Positions 22,950-34,513 of a stretch of 64,000 bases of DNA are shown piece by piece. A model generated the notes under the pieces. The model saw only the letters and a program-made list of their open reading frames with translations, searched no databases and was not told where the DNA came from. A program made the translations under genes and the position numbers. Origin of the DNA: Sipunculus nudus (taxonomy: Eukaryota; Annelida; Sipuncula; Golfingiida; Sipunculidae); NCBI GenBank assembly GCA_026874595.1, contig CM049322.1:44208840-44272839 (forward strand), written 5' to 3'. Positions within the stretch are counted from its first letter, which is position 1, and the number at the start of each line of letters is the position of its first letter.

Positions 22950-24024
22950 TGGTTTCCAAGCAGTTTGGATATTCTGCATATTGCAATGCTGTCCTTTCTT
23001 ATCCCTGTCTCCACACAAATGACGCTTTACTTTCCTAAGAATATTCTAACACTGTTGTCCTTTTTTCTAGACTGTTTTATTTTCGGTATGTCATAATAAT
23101 ATAATTGTTCTTCCGCAACTTTATGTTATGAATATATTTCTGTGTTATTGCGCTTTCTGCAACGCAATTATAATAGACATGTTATTTTTATGTATTTGTA
23201 TTCCTCACGTTTTCGTTTTTATCGAAGTGTTATCATATCATAATAAAACAACTATTTCCTCCTCGATGCAATTGTGATCGACAGGTTACTGTGCTATAAT
23301 TACTATTTTCAGCTGTTGCCATATCCTACACCTTACTGCAGTATAGATACCGTTCTCTAACTGTTTACTTTCCTGGATGTTACAGCATTATATTTATTAT
23401 TTTTTAGCTATTTTATTTTAAATCTTCAATTGAATTGTGATTTGATTATTGCTAAACTATGTTATTGTAAAATACGTGTTTATTTTTAAGCATGTTGTTC
23501 CGGCTCCTATGGTTACCGGCAAGTTACTTTGCTAAAACTAGTGTCTCCGAGCAGTTCTGTAAGCCTAAATGTAAGTTATAATTACTTTGTTCCAGATGTT
23601 ATCATACCATGCATGCTAATGTTACGTAATTGTAATAATTATTGATATGCAAGTCTTACGAACCGCCATTCTATTTTATCTTAGTATTAAAATTGGCACG
23701 TAACTGACAAATAATATATTTTTATTTATCTGCATGTCTATAGCTATTATCTTAATCGGCAGGTAATTGTAATGTTATAATTGTGCCCTTGCTTTTATTG
23801 CAATTAATGTGTTATGGTGTTGTAAACGTAGTTATCAAGTTGTTGTTGTATACAGCATGTTTTTGTTTTATCATGTTTTATCATTACCTTTCTATAACAG
23901 TTTTCTTTGCCAGACTTTTAATCTGTTATAAGTGCTTTTTCAAGCGGTTCTTATAATTGACATGTCATTGATATATATTTATCATACCCTAGCAGTAATC
24001 GAAAGTCATCATGTAATTTTATCT

Positions 24025-24108
<84 letters not shown>

Positions 24109-24250
24109 CTGTATGTCAATGTTATATTATTTTCTAAACAGTGTATTTGGAAGCAAATTTTAAGTGTTTTATAATTGGTCTTTGCGAGCTGCTATTGTAA
24201 TCGGCCTTTTATTGTGTTCCTTTTTTTCCTAGTTTGATCGCAATTACACA
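22950..24250. repeat. diverged ~50-bp satellite, block I
   Basis: Loosely tandem units of about 48-52 bases with a core like GTAATCGACATGTTACTGTGTTATAATTA separated by TTTCCAGCTGTTA-like linkers. Good units lie near 23160, 23265, 23755 and 24170. A (CT)n(TA)n tract at 24028-24106 interrupts the block. Related blocks are at 26950-27740 and 43580-44060. Confidence 0.6.
24028..24106. repeat. (CT)n(TA)n microsatellite
   Basis: CT run joined directly to a TA run. Confidence 0.96.
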
Positions 24251-25020
24251 AACTCTATCCTGGTAAGGAATAAAACAGCAACTAACCTAAAGATGTTATT
24301 GTGTTTTTTTTAAGTTACCTGTAACGACCAGTAGCTTACTAAAGATTTTTTTTACGAAATCTAAGGAATATTTTAGGTACTTAAACGAGGTATTCAAATC
24401 AGTTCTTAATAAAATATTGTGAGCACTGCAGGATGCCTCATTATTGCAGAAGCCAATAAATAATCCAGTCTCTAACGGACATAACATATTATAATTAAGA
24501 GGCATAACAACAAGCTTCCCAGCGGACCAAACATAACGCAGCTCAGCGGATGTGACTGCCATAAAAACATATATGTTTATACTTATGCTGTAGAGCATTT
24601 TACCCAAATACAAATGGCATAATGAGCACAAAAAACATTGAGAAAGCACACATGAATAATAATATTAATAATAAGTATAATAATATTATAGTAATTATGA
24701 TAATAATTTGTCGCCTTTTTAAATTTGTTATCTTTTTTTCCAATATTTACCTATTATACAAACAATACAATGCATGTATAACAACAACCGACTTTAGCAC
24801 CTGCACTTCTATAAACAAAAACACACAGAGATCTGACATTTTAGTTGCAAGCCAGCAATAGCCATAACCTATACATGCAAACTCGAACACTCATATTCTA
24901 CACCTTCCTCACAAAGTTGACACATCTGCCTCTTTTGTCAAAATTAAAGCAAGATACATGGCTGATTAAACTTTTATCCCACTGATTAGGAAAGCAGAAT
25001 TCCCTGAACGTTAAGAAACG
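24251..25020. other. no recognisable feature
   Basis: A 117-codon minus-strand ORF (24296-24649) has no motif, no start context I trust and no second copy. An AAT-rich run lies at 24652-24705. Confidence 0.45.
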
Positions 25021-25024
25021 CCAG

Positions 25025-25440
25025 TTTCCAGGTTGTTAAATGATGCTAGGGGATAGGAAGACCTATCCTAATGAGGCGGATTAACTTTGATGTATTCACG
25101 GTCTCACTGACCTGGTGATAGCTAGACACATGAAATATTGTGTCTATATTGATTTTAATGTGCAGGTCTTTACATTTAGCCAGCATAAGACGTATCCTTT
25201 ATATAGAAACTGTATATATGTTCAGTACCTACCTCACACATTCGGCATTCTTCATTATTTGCATCAAAGCTTGATAGCTGACTGACCTTTTAACATATGA
25301 TCCAATAAACAATCGATCCGTAGACGATAATACGAACATAAATCCAGTTCCCAGGCTCGTAATATTTAACCGGAAGGCCTTTCCTGATAAGACGTTTGAT
25401 TTATTCACGGTCTCCCTGTCCTAGTGGCAGGTTGACGAAT
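25025..25440 (+). repeat. duplicated 5' flank of F-type GT31
   Basis: Two related ~105-base segments, about 25025-25130 and 25330-25440, share CCAGTTTCCAGG/CCAGTTCCCAGG, GATTAACTTTGATGTATTCACGG/GATTTATTCACGG and CTCACTGACCTGGTG/CTCCCTGTCCTAGTG. They are also alignable with 13869-14007. Confidence 0.55.
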
Positions 25441-25469
25441 GTAGGATTATGAGAAAATACATGTTCGCT

Positions 25470-26365
25470 ATGTCTAAAAGGAAGGTTGGTTTCGTTACCT
25501 TAGTACTGGTATCCGGTTTGGTGTTATCTGTATTTCTGATAATTTCACATTGTGAGCGACAACATGAGTGGAAAGTGGTTGACAATAAAACACACAGCCC
25601 AAAACATTCTGTATAAAATCATTTCCTTTCAAGGGACCATTGAAAGCAGCTCTGTCGGAAAGGTTGGAGTTCCACGATTCCTGAACTACTTTTGTTTAAC
25701 AAAAACCGTTGTGATGAAGAAGTTTTATATCTTATTTACATCTGCACGACCAGGTGCAAGAAAGAGAGTCGAGATAATATTAGGGTAACATATGCCGAAA
25801 AATTATATCGAGACAAATTGAAATTTAGTATAGTATTTGTACTGGGATAATCGAACGATACAACTAAGGCAGAAACCATCCAGGATATACGAGCTGAATA
25901 TGATTTACACAATAACTTAATTATCTCAGACTTTGTCGAACCTTATAGAAATCTTAGTTATAAAGGACCCACAGCTTTTAATAAAATGACACATTTTTGT
26001 TTCCATGTGACACATGTAATCAAACTGATGATGACATAGTAAATGTTGACTTCAGTTACTAGAAACTAGATACAAAACAATAAGATAACTGTACACAGGA
26101 GAATTCACAAGCCGTATCCTCCTTTCATTTGTTCAGACAAAAATGGTGCGTTAAAAAGGTAGATGATCCATGAAAACTCCATCCGCCATGCATAGCCAGC
26201 ATTATATATATCTTCACCGCAGATACAGTAAGTGAACTATACAAGGTGAGTCTAGACATCCCGATTTTCCACGTGGAAGACGTCTATATAACAGCTCTGC
26301 TGGTAGTAAAACTTAAAAGTGTGTCAAGGGTAAACTGGGGTGAACCTGTGCAAATTAATATTTAC
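25470..26365 (+). pseudogene. GT31 F-type pseudogene F3 (near full length)
   Basis: The most complete F-type relic apart from F1. It begins MSKRKVGFVTLVLVSGLVLS, a clean signal-anchor start. It then continues with the stem (VVDNKTHSPKHSV) before an in-frame TAA. The first catalytic motif is near 25760 (ARKRVEII). The KFSIVFVLG strand is at about 25828, and the site that carries a SINE in F1 is empty here. A one-base deletion hits the catalytic KTDDD at about 26021 and changes frame. PSYP-equivalent, WCVKK and HVEDVYIT segments follow in shifting frames to about 26300. The tail beyond VNWGEPVQI is lost. Confidence 0.88.
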
Positions 26366-26588
26366 GTGTTCTATATTTCTACGTAGTCAATTTTTTTATA
26401 AAGGAATCATTTATTTCTATCAATGTTAATGTGTGTATATTTGTTAATGGTATCCATGTATCTTTGTAATGCTTAACCCAGAGTGATTTCAATATATATG
26501 TTTAGCTTTTAAGTGAAAAATGTCGCTACTTGCATATGTCAGAGTTCCTACGCCTATTCTGTACAGCCAATTTTATAATAATTATACT

Positions 26589-26590
<2 letters not shown>
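26366..26590. other. no recognisable feature
   Basis: Short AT-rich gap. Confidence 0.5.

Positions 26591-26591
<1 letters not shown>

Positions 26592-26660
<69 letters not shown>
26592..26660. repeat. (TA)n microsatellite
   Basis: Uninterrupted TA run. Confidence 0.97.
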
Positions 26661-26661
<1 letters not shown>

Positions 26662-26949
26662 CTATTCGTGCGAAAGAATCGCCAATAATATTGGTAAATG
26701 ATTTTCCTTTTACATCTAACATTTTGAATTTGTATATTAATAGGCCAATAGTAAAAGCATTGATACATTATCAAAATATAGTCTTTTAAAAGTACAGTAT
26801 GTTTTATCTCTCCTGTAATAAAATAACGACAAGCGAGGCAAGTAATTACCTTAAATTTTATAGCTCATAAGATTTTCAGATAATCTGTATCTGACCGAGC
26901 TAAAATTATTGTTCCCAGTTTGTCTGAAAATTAACGATTTTACTGTTTT

Positions 26950-27740
26950 GAATAATTTTTTACTCCTTGTTCTGTTTTTTTTTTATTCTATATTTTATAA
27001 TATAGTTATTATCTAGGCAATGTAAATACAATCGACATGTTACTACGTTTATAATGTTTTCTTCTCCAGTGCTGCTATTATCGACATGTTATGGTCATGT
27101 ACATTAGTCATTATGGTTGACACTTAACTGTGTTATTATTGCGTTTGTTCCATCTACATCTACATCGTATTGTAACATATGTATTTAGATTTATATATTT
27201 TCCACTGCGATTTAATTGTAATCGACATGTTACTTTTCCAGATGTTTTCATAACTGGTACGTTTCTATAATGGTAACACTATTTTCCAGCTGTAGAATTT
27301 GTTGGATGTTATAATGTAATACTTTCCTACCTGTTTTGATATATAACTATTGTCTGCGCGGTCCTGTTCCAAACGACGTGTTACTCGTTTGTAATTATAA
27401 TTACTTTAAAGTTACAGTTACTTTCCTCCAGTTGTCATCATACTGTGTTTTAATAACTGCTTTCTATGTGCATTATTTGTACGTATGCATGATATTGTAC
27501 CATACAATATACACGCTGTAACAACAAGTAACCTATAACTGTGTTATAATTACTGCTCATGAGCCGTTATCGCAATCGACAGGTTACTCTGTTTATTTTT
27601 TTTCGGTAAAGTTCCTGTAATCAGCACGTGCTCGAAAAAACATTGCACTATAGTTATCACCGGTGTTGTCGCATTTACTTCAACTAATAAAACATATACG
27701 ATCATATTGTATTAGTTTTGTATGACCTGTGAAGTTTTGT
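26950..27740. repeat. diverged ~50-bp satellite, block II
   Basis: Units with the core AATCGACATGTTAC recur at about 27030, 27085, 27215 and 27570, separated by TTTCCAG/TCCAGCTG linkers. Same type and orientation as block I. 26661-26949 holds nothing recognisable. Confidence 0.6.
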
Positions 27741-28255
27741 TTTAATTTTTTGTCGTGAACTGTGTCACAAGATTTACATTTACATTCAGTGCCCTACTAA
27801 GCAACCAGGATATATAAAATGAGCTATAAAACAAAGGTGTACTCTGATGCATTCTAACATTGCTTTATACAAATACACATACAGTTACTACACACCAATA
27901 GTTAATGTGTTAATATACTATTTTACTTTGGTAGCGCTTAAAACAGCTGCCTATTACCCAGCGAGTAATCAATTAGATCGAACCATACATTTTTTTAACT
28001 TCACTTTGAGTGCACTTAATGCAACAGCAGAAAAATAATTTATATTTTTCTATATGTTTTTCATTCGGTTAAGGTTAAAATAATATTTGAAGTCAGCCAA
28101 TATCACATTTTAATTTTTCCACATGTCCTGTTGCAGTGTAATATTATTCATACTTTTTATGATAATGTGATTTTCCACGTTGAATTAGTATTAATATTAA
28201 TGGAAAACAGAATTGGAAACAAGGAAAGGATAGCAATATATCGCATTTAAAAGAG
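27741..28255. other. no recognisable feature
   Basis: AT-rich with only short chance ORFs. Confidence 0.5.
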
Positions 28256-28278
28256 TATATATATATATATATTTTTTT

Positions 28279-28638
28279 AATCGATCAATTGGTGTATCTT
28301 TACAGAAAACTATACCAGGTTCAATCATGCTCAATGGGCCAACAGCATAAGTGAATTATAAACAATTTGATCATAAAAATGTTAGCTAGTCTTAGTTATT
28401 TTATTAGAGTTCCTTCCGTACATAGTATCTCACAAAGATACCCAGAGTAGTAGAGCAATCGATCAATTGGTGTATCTTTACAGAAAACTATACCAGGTTC
28501 AATCATGTTCAATGGGCCAACAGCATAAGTGAATTATAAACAATTTGATCATAAAAATATTAGCTAGTCTTAGTTATTTTATCAGAGTTCCTTCCGTACA
28601 TAGTATCTCACAAAGATACCAAGAGTAGTACAGCAATC
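28279..28638. repeat. tandem duplication, 178-bp unit
   Basis: The unit starting AATCGATCAATTGGTG at 28279 repeats from 28457 with only a handful of differences (for example CATGCTC versus CATGTTC). A short (TA)n run precedes it at 28256-28272. Confidence 0.96.
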
Positions 28639-28889
28639 TATATTTATGTAATGGAAATAGTATTACCATTTGGGTAAAGGTATGTTTGCTATGTACTGCT
28701 ATCCACTACATATCTTAAAAAAATGGCCGCCACTGTGATTTATAGCCCGTCAAATGTTTAACTTTCCTCCTGGAGTACTCTTAAAATACAGGTGTTACCA
28801 AGGTTGCCAATATTCTGTATAACCGACAGGAAGTCATCAAGAGGCATTCAGTCACCAGCATGGAAAATTATTAAAACTGATTTGCTTCA

Positions 28890-29040
28890 TCAACCCGCCT
28901 TTGAGCTTTTCCCTAACAGCATTTCGTCTCCACCGTCGAACGGCTTATCACGTTATTACCTAATAAAACCTATTACATGGTATAGAATGTGGGTCTTTCG
29001 ATTATAAAATGACGACACCTAACCCTTCTCCTAGATTATG
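28890..29040 (-). repeat. 3' flank of M-type GT31 relic
   Basis: The segment CAGCATTTCGTCTCC...CCTATTACATGG (about 28918-28982) aligns with 31128-31200 (CAGCATCTCGTC...CCTATTACATAA). It lies directly 3' of the relic at 29047. Confidence 0.55.
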
Positions 29041-29046
29041 TTAACT

Positions 29047-29223
29047 TTTTCTCGAGTATGATTTTTGTACTTTTCCCCAAACATCGCCACCCCGACTCTG
29101 AGCGTGATTAAAAAATTGCGGTTTGGGATGGGATTCCCTTAAAGCGTCCCTCCTGTCCTGGTTCCCCCTGGCTGTGAGTGTACATATACTTTGTATCCTC
29201 GCTACACATTTATTGCTATACAC
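29047..29223 (-). pseudogene. GT31 M-type relic M0 with internal deletion
   Basis: On the minus strand the sequence of the intact gene around its first catalytic motif (RDRRDAIRK; here DRRDALRE, about 29150) passes straight into sequence from the far C-terminus (FTHAQGQGGD; here FNHAQSRGGD, about 29085-29110). About 200 residues between them, including the DDD motif and the EDV motif, are missing. The frame of the relic is open from the deletion to a stop at 29041-29043. Homology of the 5' flank continues to about 29480 (TCCTTCACCCTTTCA at 29434 and at 50856). The missing catalytic core makes it nonfunctional. Confidence 0.8.
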
Positions 29224-29224
29224 A

Positions 29225-29490
29225 AGTAGATTCTGAATTGAGTAGAACTATTAAACTAGGGCTAGTTAGACGTATATGTCTTATTACTCTGCCGTTCTCA
29301 TTTTGCAATTATTATGTTGCACCAGGATTTATAACATAAGACCAAAGACAAATATAAAAAAGAACTTTTAAAAACCTATATTTTTGTCGGTATGGTCACG
29401 AAATATGTTAGAGGTAGCGGTGTCTTTCCTTCACCCTTTCAGATTGACACTTTATGTATATGAGGCTGATTTTGCAATGTTTCCTTTTCT
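29225..29490 (-). repeat. 5' coding end and flank of M0, decayed
   Basis: Weak similarity to 50600-50910 of the intact gene, clearest at TTTCCTTCACCCTTTCA (about 29430) and the following TATGAGGC(T/C)GAT. No open frame remains. Confidence 0.5.
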
Positions 29491-30440
29491 GTCTTTCCAC
29501 CTAAGTTTAGACAAATTGCATCTCACTTGGCCAATCTTGATAGTTTCGAGGGTCAGAAATATTTTATTTCCTTAACAATGAATCAATAATCATTATTATT
29601 TGGCTGGCTAGATATGAAAGGTCTCTGCTCATTTATTTCCTTGTCCGGCAGACATACGGATAAAAATTATATAATGATAGGCCTAGCATGACATGGAATC
29701 TCATTTCAAGGGTCTTGCTTGAAACGCCTTCCTTGTTTCCAATGATAACACATTCAATGCCGCACGTGCTATTGTTGTAGCTTTAGGGGGTTAATGCATC
29801 AATGCATCAATCCATCAATAATTTTCTTATCGCCAAAATGACAAACTAACGTATGAAGAATAGAGTGTTGCCTTATTACGCTTTGGATTATGGATAATTG
29901 GTATAATCTCCTACAAGCGTCATTTCTTTTTTCTGTGTCAAAAATCCACTCACATGTTTCTTAATTCCCTGGTTAAATTTATAAATGCTTGTTAGTTTAT
30001 TTGCTGTGAAATCAGAATGAACAAACGTATGTCATTGACTGGAAATACCTGTTATATCATACTTATATATAATACCATGCAAAAGAAAAGCTGAAAACAG
30101 AAAATTTAAATAAACAATTAATATAATTTACCAAGTGCATGTTTATTTCGAACACTTTGACAAGTGCACTCCATTTTTTTATTTCAACAAATTTTCGCCT
30201 TACACGCCATACCTTTTCCACTTAACGCAAATATTGCGTTTCCTCGTTTCGTTTGACTGCGCACACCAGGTCGCAAAAACTCATCAAATTACTTGTTAAT
30301 TAGGGTTGATAAACATTTGTTTTTTAAGCATGTTAACGTTGAACAGGTGAACGCCTTGAACTTTTAGATCACACTTTAGTAAGATAATAAATATTGTACT
30401 CTGTGGTGTCAAGGCTTCGCATTCTGACCTTTGACCCAAA
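29491..30440. other. no recognisable feature
   Basis: No supportable gene or repeat. Confidence 0.5.
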
Positions 30441-30442
30441 CA

Positions 30443-30458
30443 ATATATATATATATAA

Positions 30459-30501
<43 letters not shown>
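30443..30501. repeat. (TA)n microsatellite
   Basis: TA run with two interruptions, ending in a short ACACATACAC. Confidence 0.94.
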
Positions 30502-30507
<6 letters not shown>

Positions 30508-31105
30508 CACCGACTCTAACATGAGCGTACTCCCTTTGAATCTTCATGAGCCTCCACTTATTTCCGTCTAGTTTGTATTTGTCCCCAATGGCTGTTTAAG
30601 TGGGTTATTCACTAATCTGATTTTTATAAAGCAAAGGTGATTCCTTGGAGCTTTAATAAGTCAAGGCTAGAAAACATGGATATCACCGCACACATGCTGC
30701 TGTTTTTGCTTATGTTTACGTGTGAATAAAATCTGATGGCTTCCCAAAATAATTAAAAAAAAGTCATATGTGTTTACATAAATGTTATTAATAAAAAAGT
30801 CAATACATCCTTCACGGTTGCCTAAAAAGATCTTTGCATTACCAGAGTTACCCTTACATCATTCATATGTACACAGAGAAGCCATAAATCACATAAATTC
30901 TTTTTTTCAAAAGATATGTGAATAGGCACCTGATTGTTGATTTGACCAATAAGATGTTTCTTTTGCCACAGCACCTTTATGTTGAAAATATATTTCGTTT
31001 TGACTCCACATATTGATACTTTTCCCTGCATGTTTTAAAGGATATGCACATATCATGTAATTTTCCATTTTTGCCACTGAGGAAAAAAATAAATATTGAT
31101 TGCTG
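30502..31105. other. no recognisable feature
   Basis: Three overlapping minus-strand ORFs of 64-69 codons (30822-31171) carry no motif. Confidence 0.5.
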
Positions 31106-31109
31106 AACC

Positions 31110-31205
31110 ACATGCCAATGGGACCTCAGACCTAGCAGCATCTCGTCTTTCACAGCCATAAGACCTATCACGTGATTACCTTGTGAAACCTATTACATAA
31201 CTCTA
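31110..31205. repeat. second copy of the M0 3' flank segment
   Basis: Pairs with 28890-28985. A GT31 C-terminal stub just to its right (about 31285-31325) is conceivable but too short to call. Confidence 0.45.
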
Positions 31206-31689
31206 TGTTTAACTTTGTTGAATAAAATATAACAAATTAGCAAAGCAAATACACAAACCTCCTAATATTTTATGTTAACTTCTCAATTTAAATGTTTCAC
31301 GACGCTTGATTTTTCGACTGATGCAAAATTAAATGAGCCATGACCTGGCGCTTAACCACTCATGTTTTTTTTGTATTATAATATGTTTTCATATTTTTAA
31401 TAGCAATTGCAAATGTTTACATTTAACTTCACCATTATCAGGTGGGTAAACAGTCGGTTTGTAAAAGAAAGCTTTTTTTTTCACTTTTGTTCATATGTCA
31501 CAGCACGGTTATTTACTCTTTTATTTACTTTAGAAAATTTTGAGATAAATTCCATATAATAAGGTACATAATCAAAATGACAAATGTTTCCTAAAAGGTA
31601 AAAATCACAATGACATTAAAGATCATTGAATTTTTATTATTAGGGAAAATGTCATAGCAGATGGGCCTTGAAGAGATAAAAAGGGTTAA
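31206..31689. other. no recognisable feature
   Basis: AT-rich, no supportable feature. Confidence 0.5.
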
Positions 31690-32018
31690 AGGTAAGGGTT
31701 TATAGTCTAATATCACTGAATATATCAGTCTCATCCGACTTTACACTTTGCCTTCAGGGTCTTTCGGGCCTGTTCATACTTATAGCCTTTCTCGGCTCCC
31801 CGGGGAGCATAAAAGCCAAGCAGCCATAACAAGCACGAGAAGGTTATTCGTTCTGTATCTGCCTGCCTTCCATGACCAGTATCTATTCACTTCTGGGTTG
31901 AGAGAGCGCACCCTTGTGGCTAGGAGTATTAGCGCAGACGCCGTAAGATCGGGACACATACCCACGACCTTGCGGTCACATGTCCAGCGCACCAACCATA
32001 ACGCCATCACGCTTAAAA
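31690..32018 (-). mobile_element. SINE family B, copy 2
   Basis: Reverse-orientation partner of 19606-19915. The tRNA-like head is at the right (minus strand: TGGCGTTATGGTTGGTGCGCT, then GTGACCGCAAGGTCGTGGG). The body shares CCCCGGGGAGC, GGCCTGTTCAT and CAGTCTCATCCGA on the plus strand. Opposing ORFs here (31748-32041 and 31780-32010) are produced by the SINE. Confidence 0.82.
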
Positions 32019-32553
32019 TAAGTTATTTTCTACTGAAATAAAAAGCAAAAACAATGATGCAGGGGAGGTAAAAGTCCGAGATGCCTGAGAATCCAGCCCC
32101 TTTATATCTTTGGCCTAATCATTCGAAACCCCCACATCAAACCAGGGCGGTATGCACATGCTTCAGTTTAATAAACCCACGTACAGATCGAACTGCATAA
32201 GGTGTTATTGCCGGTCTTACCTAGATGGCGCCACTTTGCAACGTGTTTGTGTCTGTTACCATTTGAGGAATACTATTTAAGGGATAAAGTGAAATGTACG
32301 TAAGTTAGTGAGAAGATAATGATCATCATCATATTTTAACCGTGCTCATTAAACACGTGTACCTTCAGTGTTTCTCGAATCTCCTGATGTTAGAAGTGTT
32401 ATCATAAAGCAGACAACAACGGATTTCTGTATTTTTATCAGAAGGTTAACATATTGAGAGTCCCACTAGCCTGCGGGTAGCTTGGCAGTTCATTCTCGAA
32501 AATGATCTCTATGTGCACGTCATTCTATTTCGCTAAGGACTAGCATTATCAAC
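32019..32553. other. 5' region of GT31 relic F4; short intergenic-unit fragment
   Basis: A short piece at about 32207-32240 (GCCGGTCTTACCTAGATGGCG) matches the start of the intergenic unit near 34772. The rest is unrecognised. Confidence 0.4.
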
Positions 32554-33290
32554 ATGTCTCGAATGAAGGTTGGTTTCCTTGCATTTGTTCTTGTCTCACG
32601 TGTGAGTGTGTGTGTTTTTTTTTATCTGAAAATTTCGTAAAGTATTTGTGTTATTGGGATTATCGAATATAAAAACTAAGGGGGATATCATCTCTGGATA
32701 TATACAAATTGATTACGATTTACACAAGGACTTAATTATCGCAGACTTTAATGATTCCTATAAAGAATCTTGGTTATAAAGGGCAGCTTTTAATTATATC
32801 ACACATTTATGTTCCCTTGTGACCAACGTAATCAAGGCTGACGAAGACGTTATAGTAAACTTTAACCTGGTTAAATGGTTACTCGAAACTTAATATAAGA
32901 ACGATGAGAGAACTATTCATGGTCGAATTCACAAGCCGTATGCTTAATTCATTTGTCCTCGCATACCTTAATGGTGCGTTAATAAAGAAGATTATCCGAG
33001 GTAACGATATGGATACTAACGATCCTGGCATGGCCTGACAGGAGACATCTTCAGAACAGACAGCATAGGTCAACTGTACCAGGTTAGTCTGAAAATCCCT
33101 GTATTATACGAGGAAGACGTCTATATAACGGATGTGCTCTATGAGGGACTTGAGAATGTGTTTATGGTAAACTGGGGTAAAACTGTAAAAAAAGATTTAG
33201 ATCAAAAGATTGTGCTAATCCATCTGTCGCACTCTCACACGCACAACATAAGGCTCCATATGCTCTTATAGATTGTTGGATTAAATTGTA
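32554..33290 (+). pseudogene. GT31 F-type pseudogene F4
   Basis: The signal-anchor start MSRMKVGFLAFVLVSR is present. After about 28 codons the sequence jumps directly to the KVFVLLGLS strand (about 32640), so roughly 300 bases of stem and the first catalytic motif are deleted relative to F1 and F3. Downstream, IDYDLHKDLIIADF, FNYITHLCSLVTNVIK and ADEDVIVNF (DDD changed to DED) are readable. An in-frame stop follows at ETKY, there are several further stops, and then YEEDVYITDVL and VNWGKTV. The last coding piece, DCWIKL, ends near 33290. Nonfunctional. Confidence 0.85.
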
Positions 33291-33610
33291 AAACGCAACC
33301 ATAAAACAGGAGCCTAGCGGGATAAAACTTGTATATTAAAAAGGACACACGATCACGCAAAAATTATTTTATACGAAGTTTATACAAACCTGATAAAAAT
33401 TATACACATATTATTTCTATATTAAAGACATCAGTATGATGCTTAATGAGTTGCTTCATGCTTTTTGTTTCCTTTTTACATCCTAATATGCACACTTAGT
33501 TTCATATATTAAATTTATCGTGAAATACATTTCTTAAAGTCGTTATCCACCTCATCATTTAAATCAATGTCATTTTTTGTTTAAACTTGTACGTGTACCC
33601 TCTCTCTTCA
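33291..33610 (+). repeat. 3' flank of F-type GT31, copy 1
   Basis: Aligns with 40380-40690: CGGGATAAAAC, GTATATTAAA, ACGAAGT(T/A)TATACAAACCTGA, ATGCTTAATGAGTTG and TTGTACGTGTA(C/T)CC occur in the same order. The similarity stops where the M-type 5' flank begins. Confidence 0.8.
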
Positions 33611-33893
33611 AAAACTGTACATAAAAAATCATGGATATCATGGTTTCTTCCATTCAATCTTACGTACAGGGCATTAGGCCATTCTAACAGTTTACCAGGG
33701 TTCCATTCTTGAGTTTCCACTTTGCACAGTTATTGGGATAAGTGGTATCCATTTCAAGTAAGAATGAAAAAAAAATAACATTCTTAATTGCCAACCTTGT
33801 CGGTAATAAAACGGGTCACTGCTCTGGTGTATCCCTGTTCTAGGGAGATCGGAGAGGTAATGAACATAATGATAAGTCACAAAGTCACAATAG

Positions 33894-33903
33894 CTTATTG
33901 GTT
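33894..33903 (-). promoter_or_regulatory. diverged CCAAT-like site
   Basis: Minus strand AACCAATAAG, at the position corresponding to the CCAAT site 44997-45006. Its gene is absent. Confidence 0.3.
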
Positions 33904-34228
33904 ACGGCTCTCCCTAAACCGCCCTTATTGTGACATATTCATGCAATAAGTTCTAATGCTTCACTTCATACTGCGGTCCCTTTATGTCCCAACTGTTTCA
34001 TTATTTATCGATAGTTCCTTTATAATCTATAATTCCTTTAACAGGTAAAGTAATGTCTGCAGAATTATGTATGCGCCGTTGGCGTATTAGAGTATGTAGT
34101 TCCAATGAATACATTAACATAACTAATTGACCCGCTTTGCAGTAGTAAGTTTCCGCTCAGGTAGCTCTTTGTTCGAAGGGGATTCCCGAGAACATTAACA
34201 TAACGGTATGCCTTGCATGGCACGGACT

Positions 34229-34238
34229 CTGATTGGTT
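34229..34238 (-). promoter_or_regulatory. CCAAT-box-like site in orphan M-type flank
   Basis: Minus strand AACCAATCAG, a full match to the NF-Y type consensus RRCCAATSRS. It corresponds to 45336-45345. Confidence 0.4.
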
Positions 34239-34513
34239 ACGGGTCTGATTAGAAACGCCCACCAAATAATTTTTGATAACACATTACATACCATAGGTGC
34301 TAATGTTTTATTCATTCCCAATAATCTCTGACACAGATAAAGTAAGGTCTGCAGAATCATGAGGGAGCTATTGAATGGTGTAGATCATTTGTATAATCTC
34401 CTACATTCTTTACACCTGTTTATGTTTGTTTTAATCCAGTACAAACATACTACATGTAACAAACCAATCGGCTCTCGTTGTTTAATAATCCATTACTGGG
34501 TTATAAAAGCAGG

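Larger units (their letters stand above)
33615..34370 (-). repeat. proximal 5' flank of M-type GT31, copy 1 (gene absent)
   Basis: Aligns with 44735-45440 and more loosely with 50810-51340, upstream of the M2 relic and the intact gene. Landmarks are CCATTCTTGAG, GATAAGTCACAAA, TTGGTTACGG, CATACTGCGGTCC, TCTGCAGAAT and ATAACGGTATGCCTTGCATGGCA. In this copy no M-type coding sequence follows on the left; an F-type 3' flank is joined instead. The segment contains an internal diverged duplication (about 33880-34070 versus 34220-34350). Confidence 0.8.

Noticed and set aside
24296-24649. 117-codon minus-strand ORF
   Set aside because: No motif, no paralogue and atypical Cys-rich chance composition; not enough to call a gene.
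31285-31325. C-terminal GT31 stub next to the duplicated 3' flank
   Set aside because: Only a few words (CGCTTGATTTTT) resemble the intact gene; too short to support.
31748-32041. 97-codon plus and 76-codon minus ORFs
   Set aside because: Both lie inside SINE B copy 2 and are not open in copy 1.
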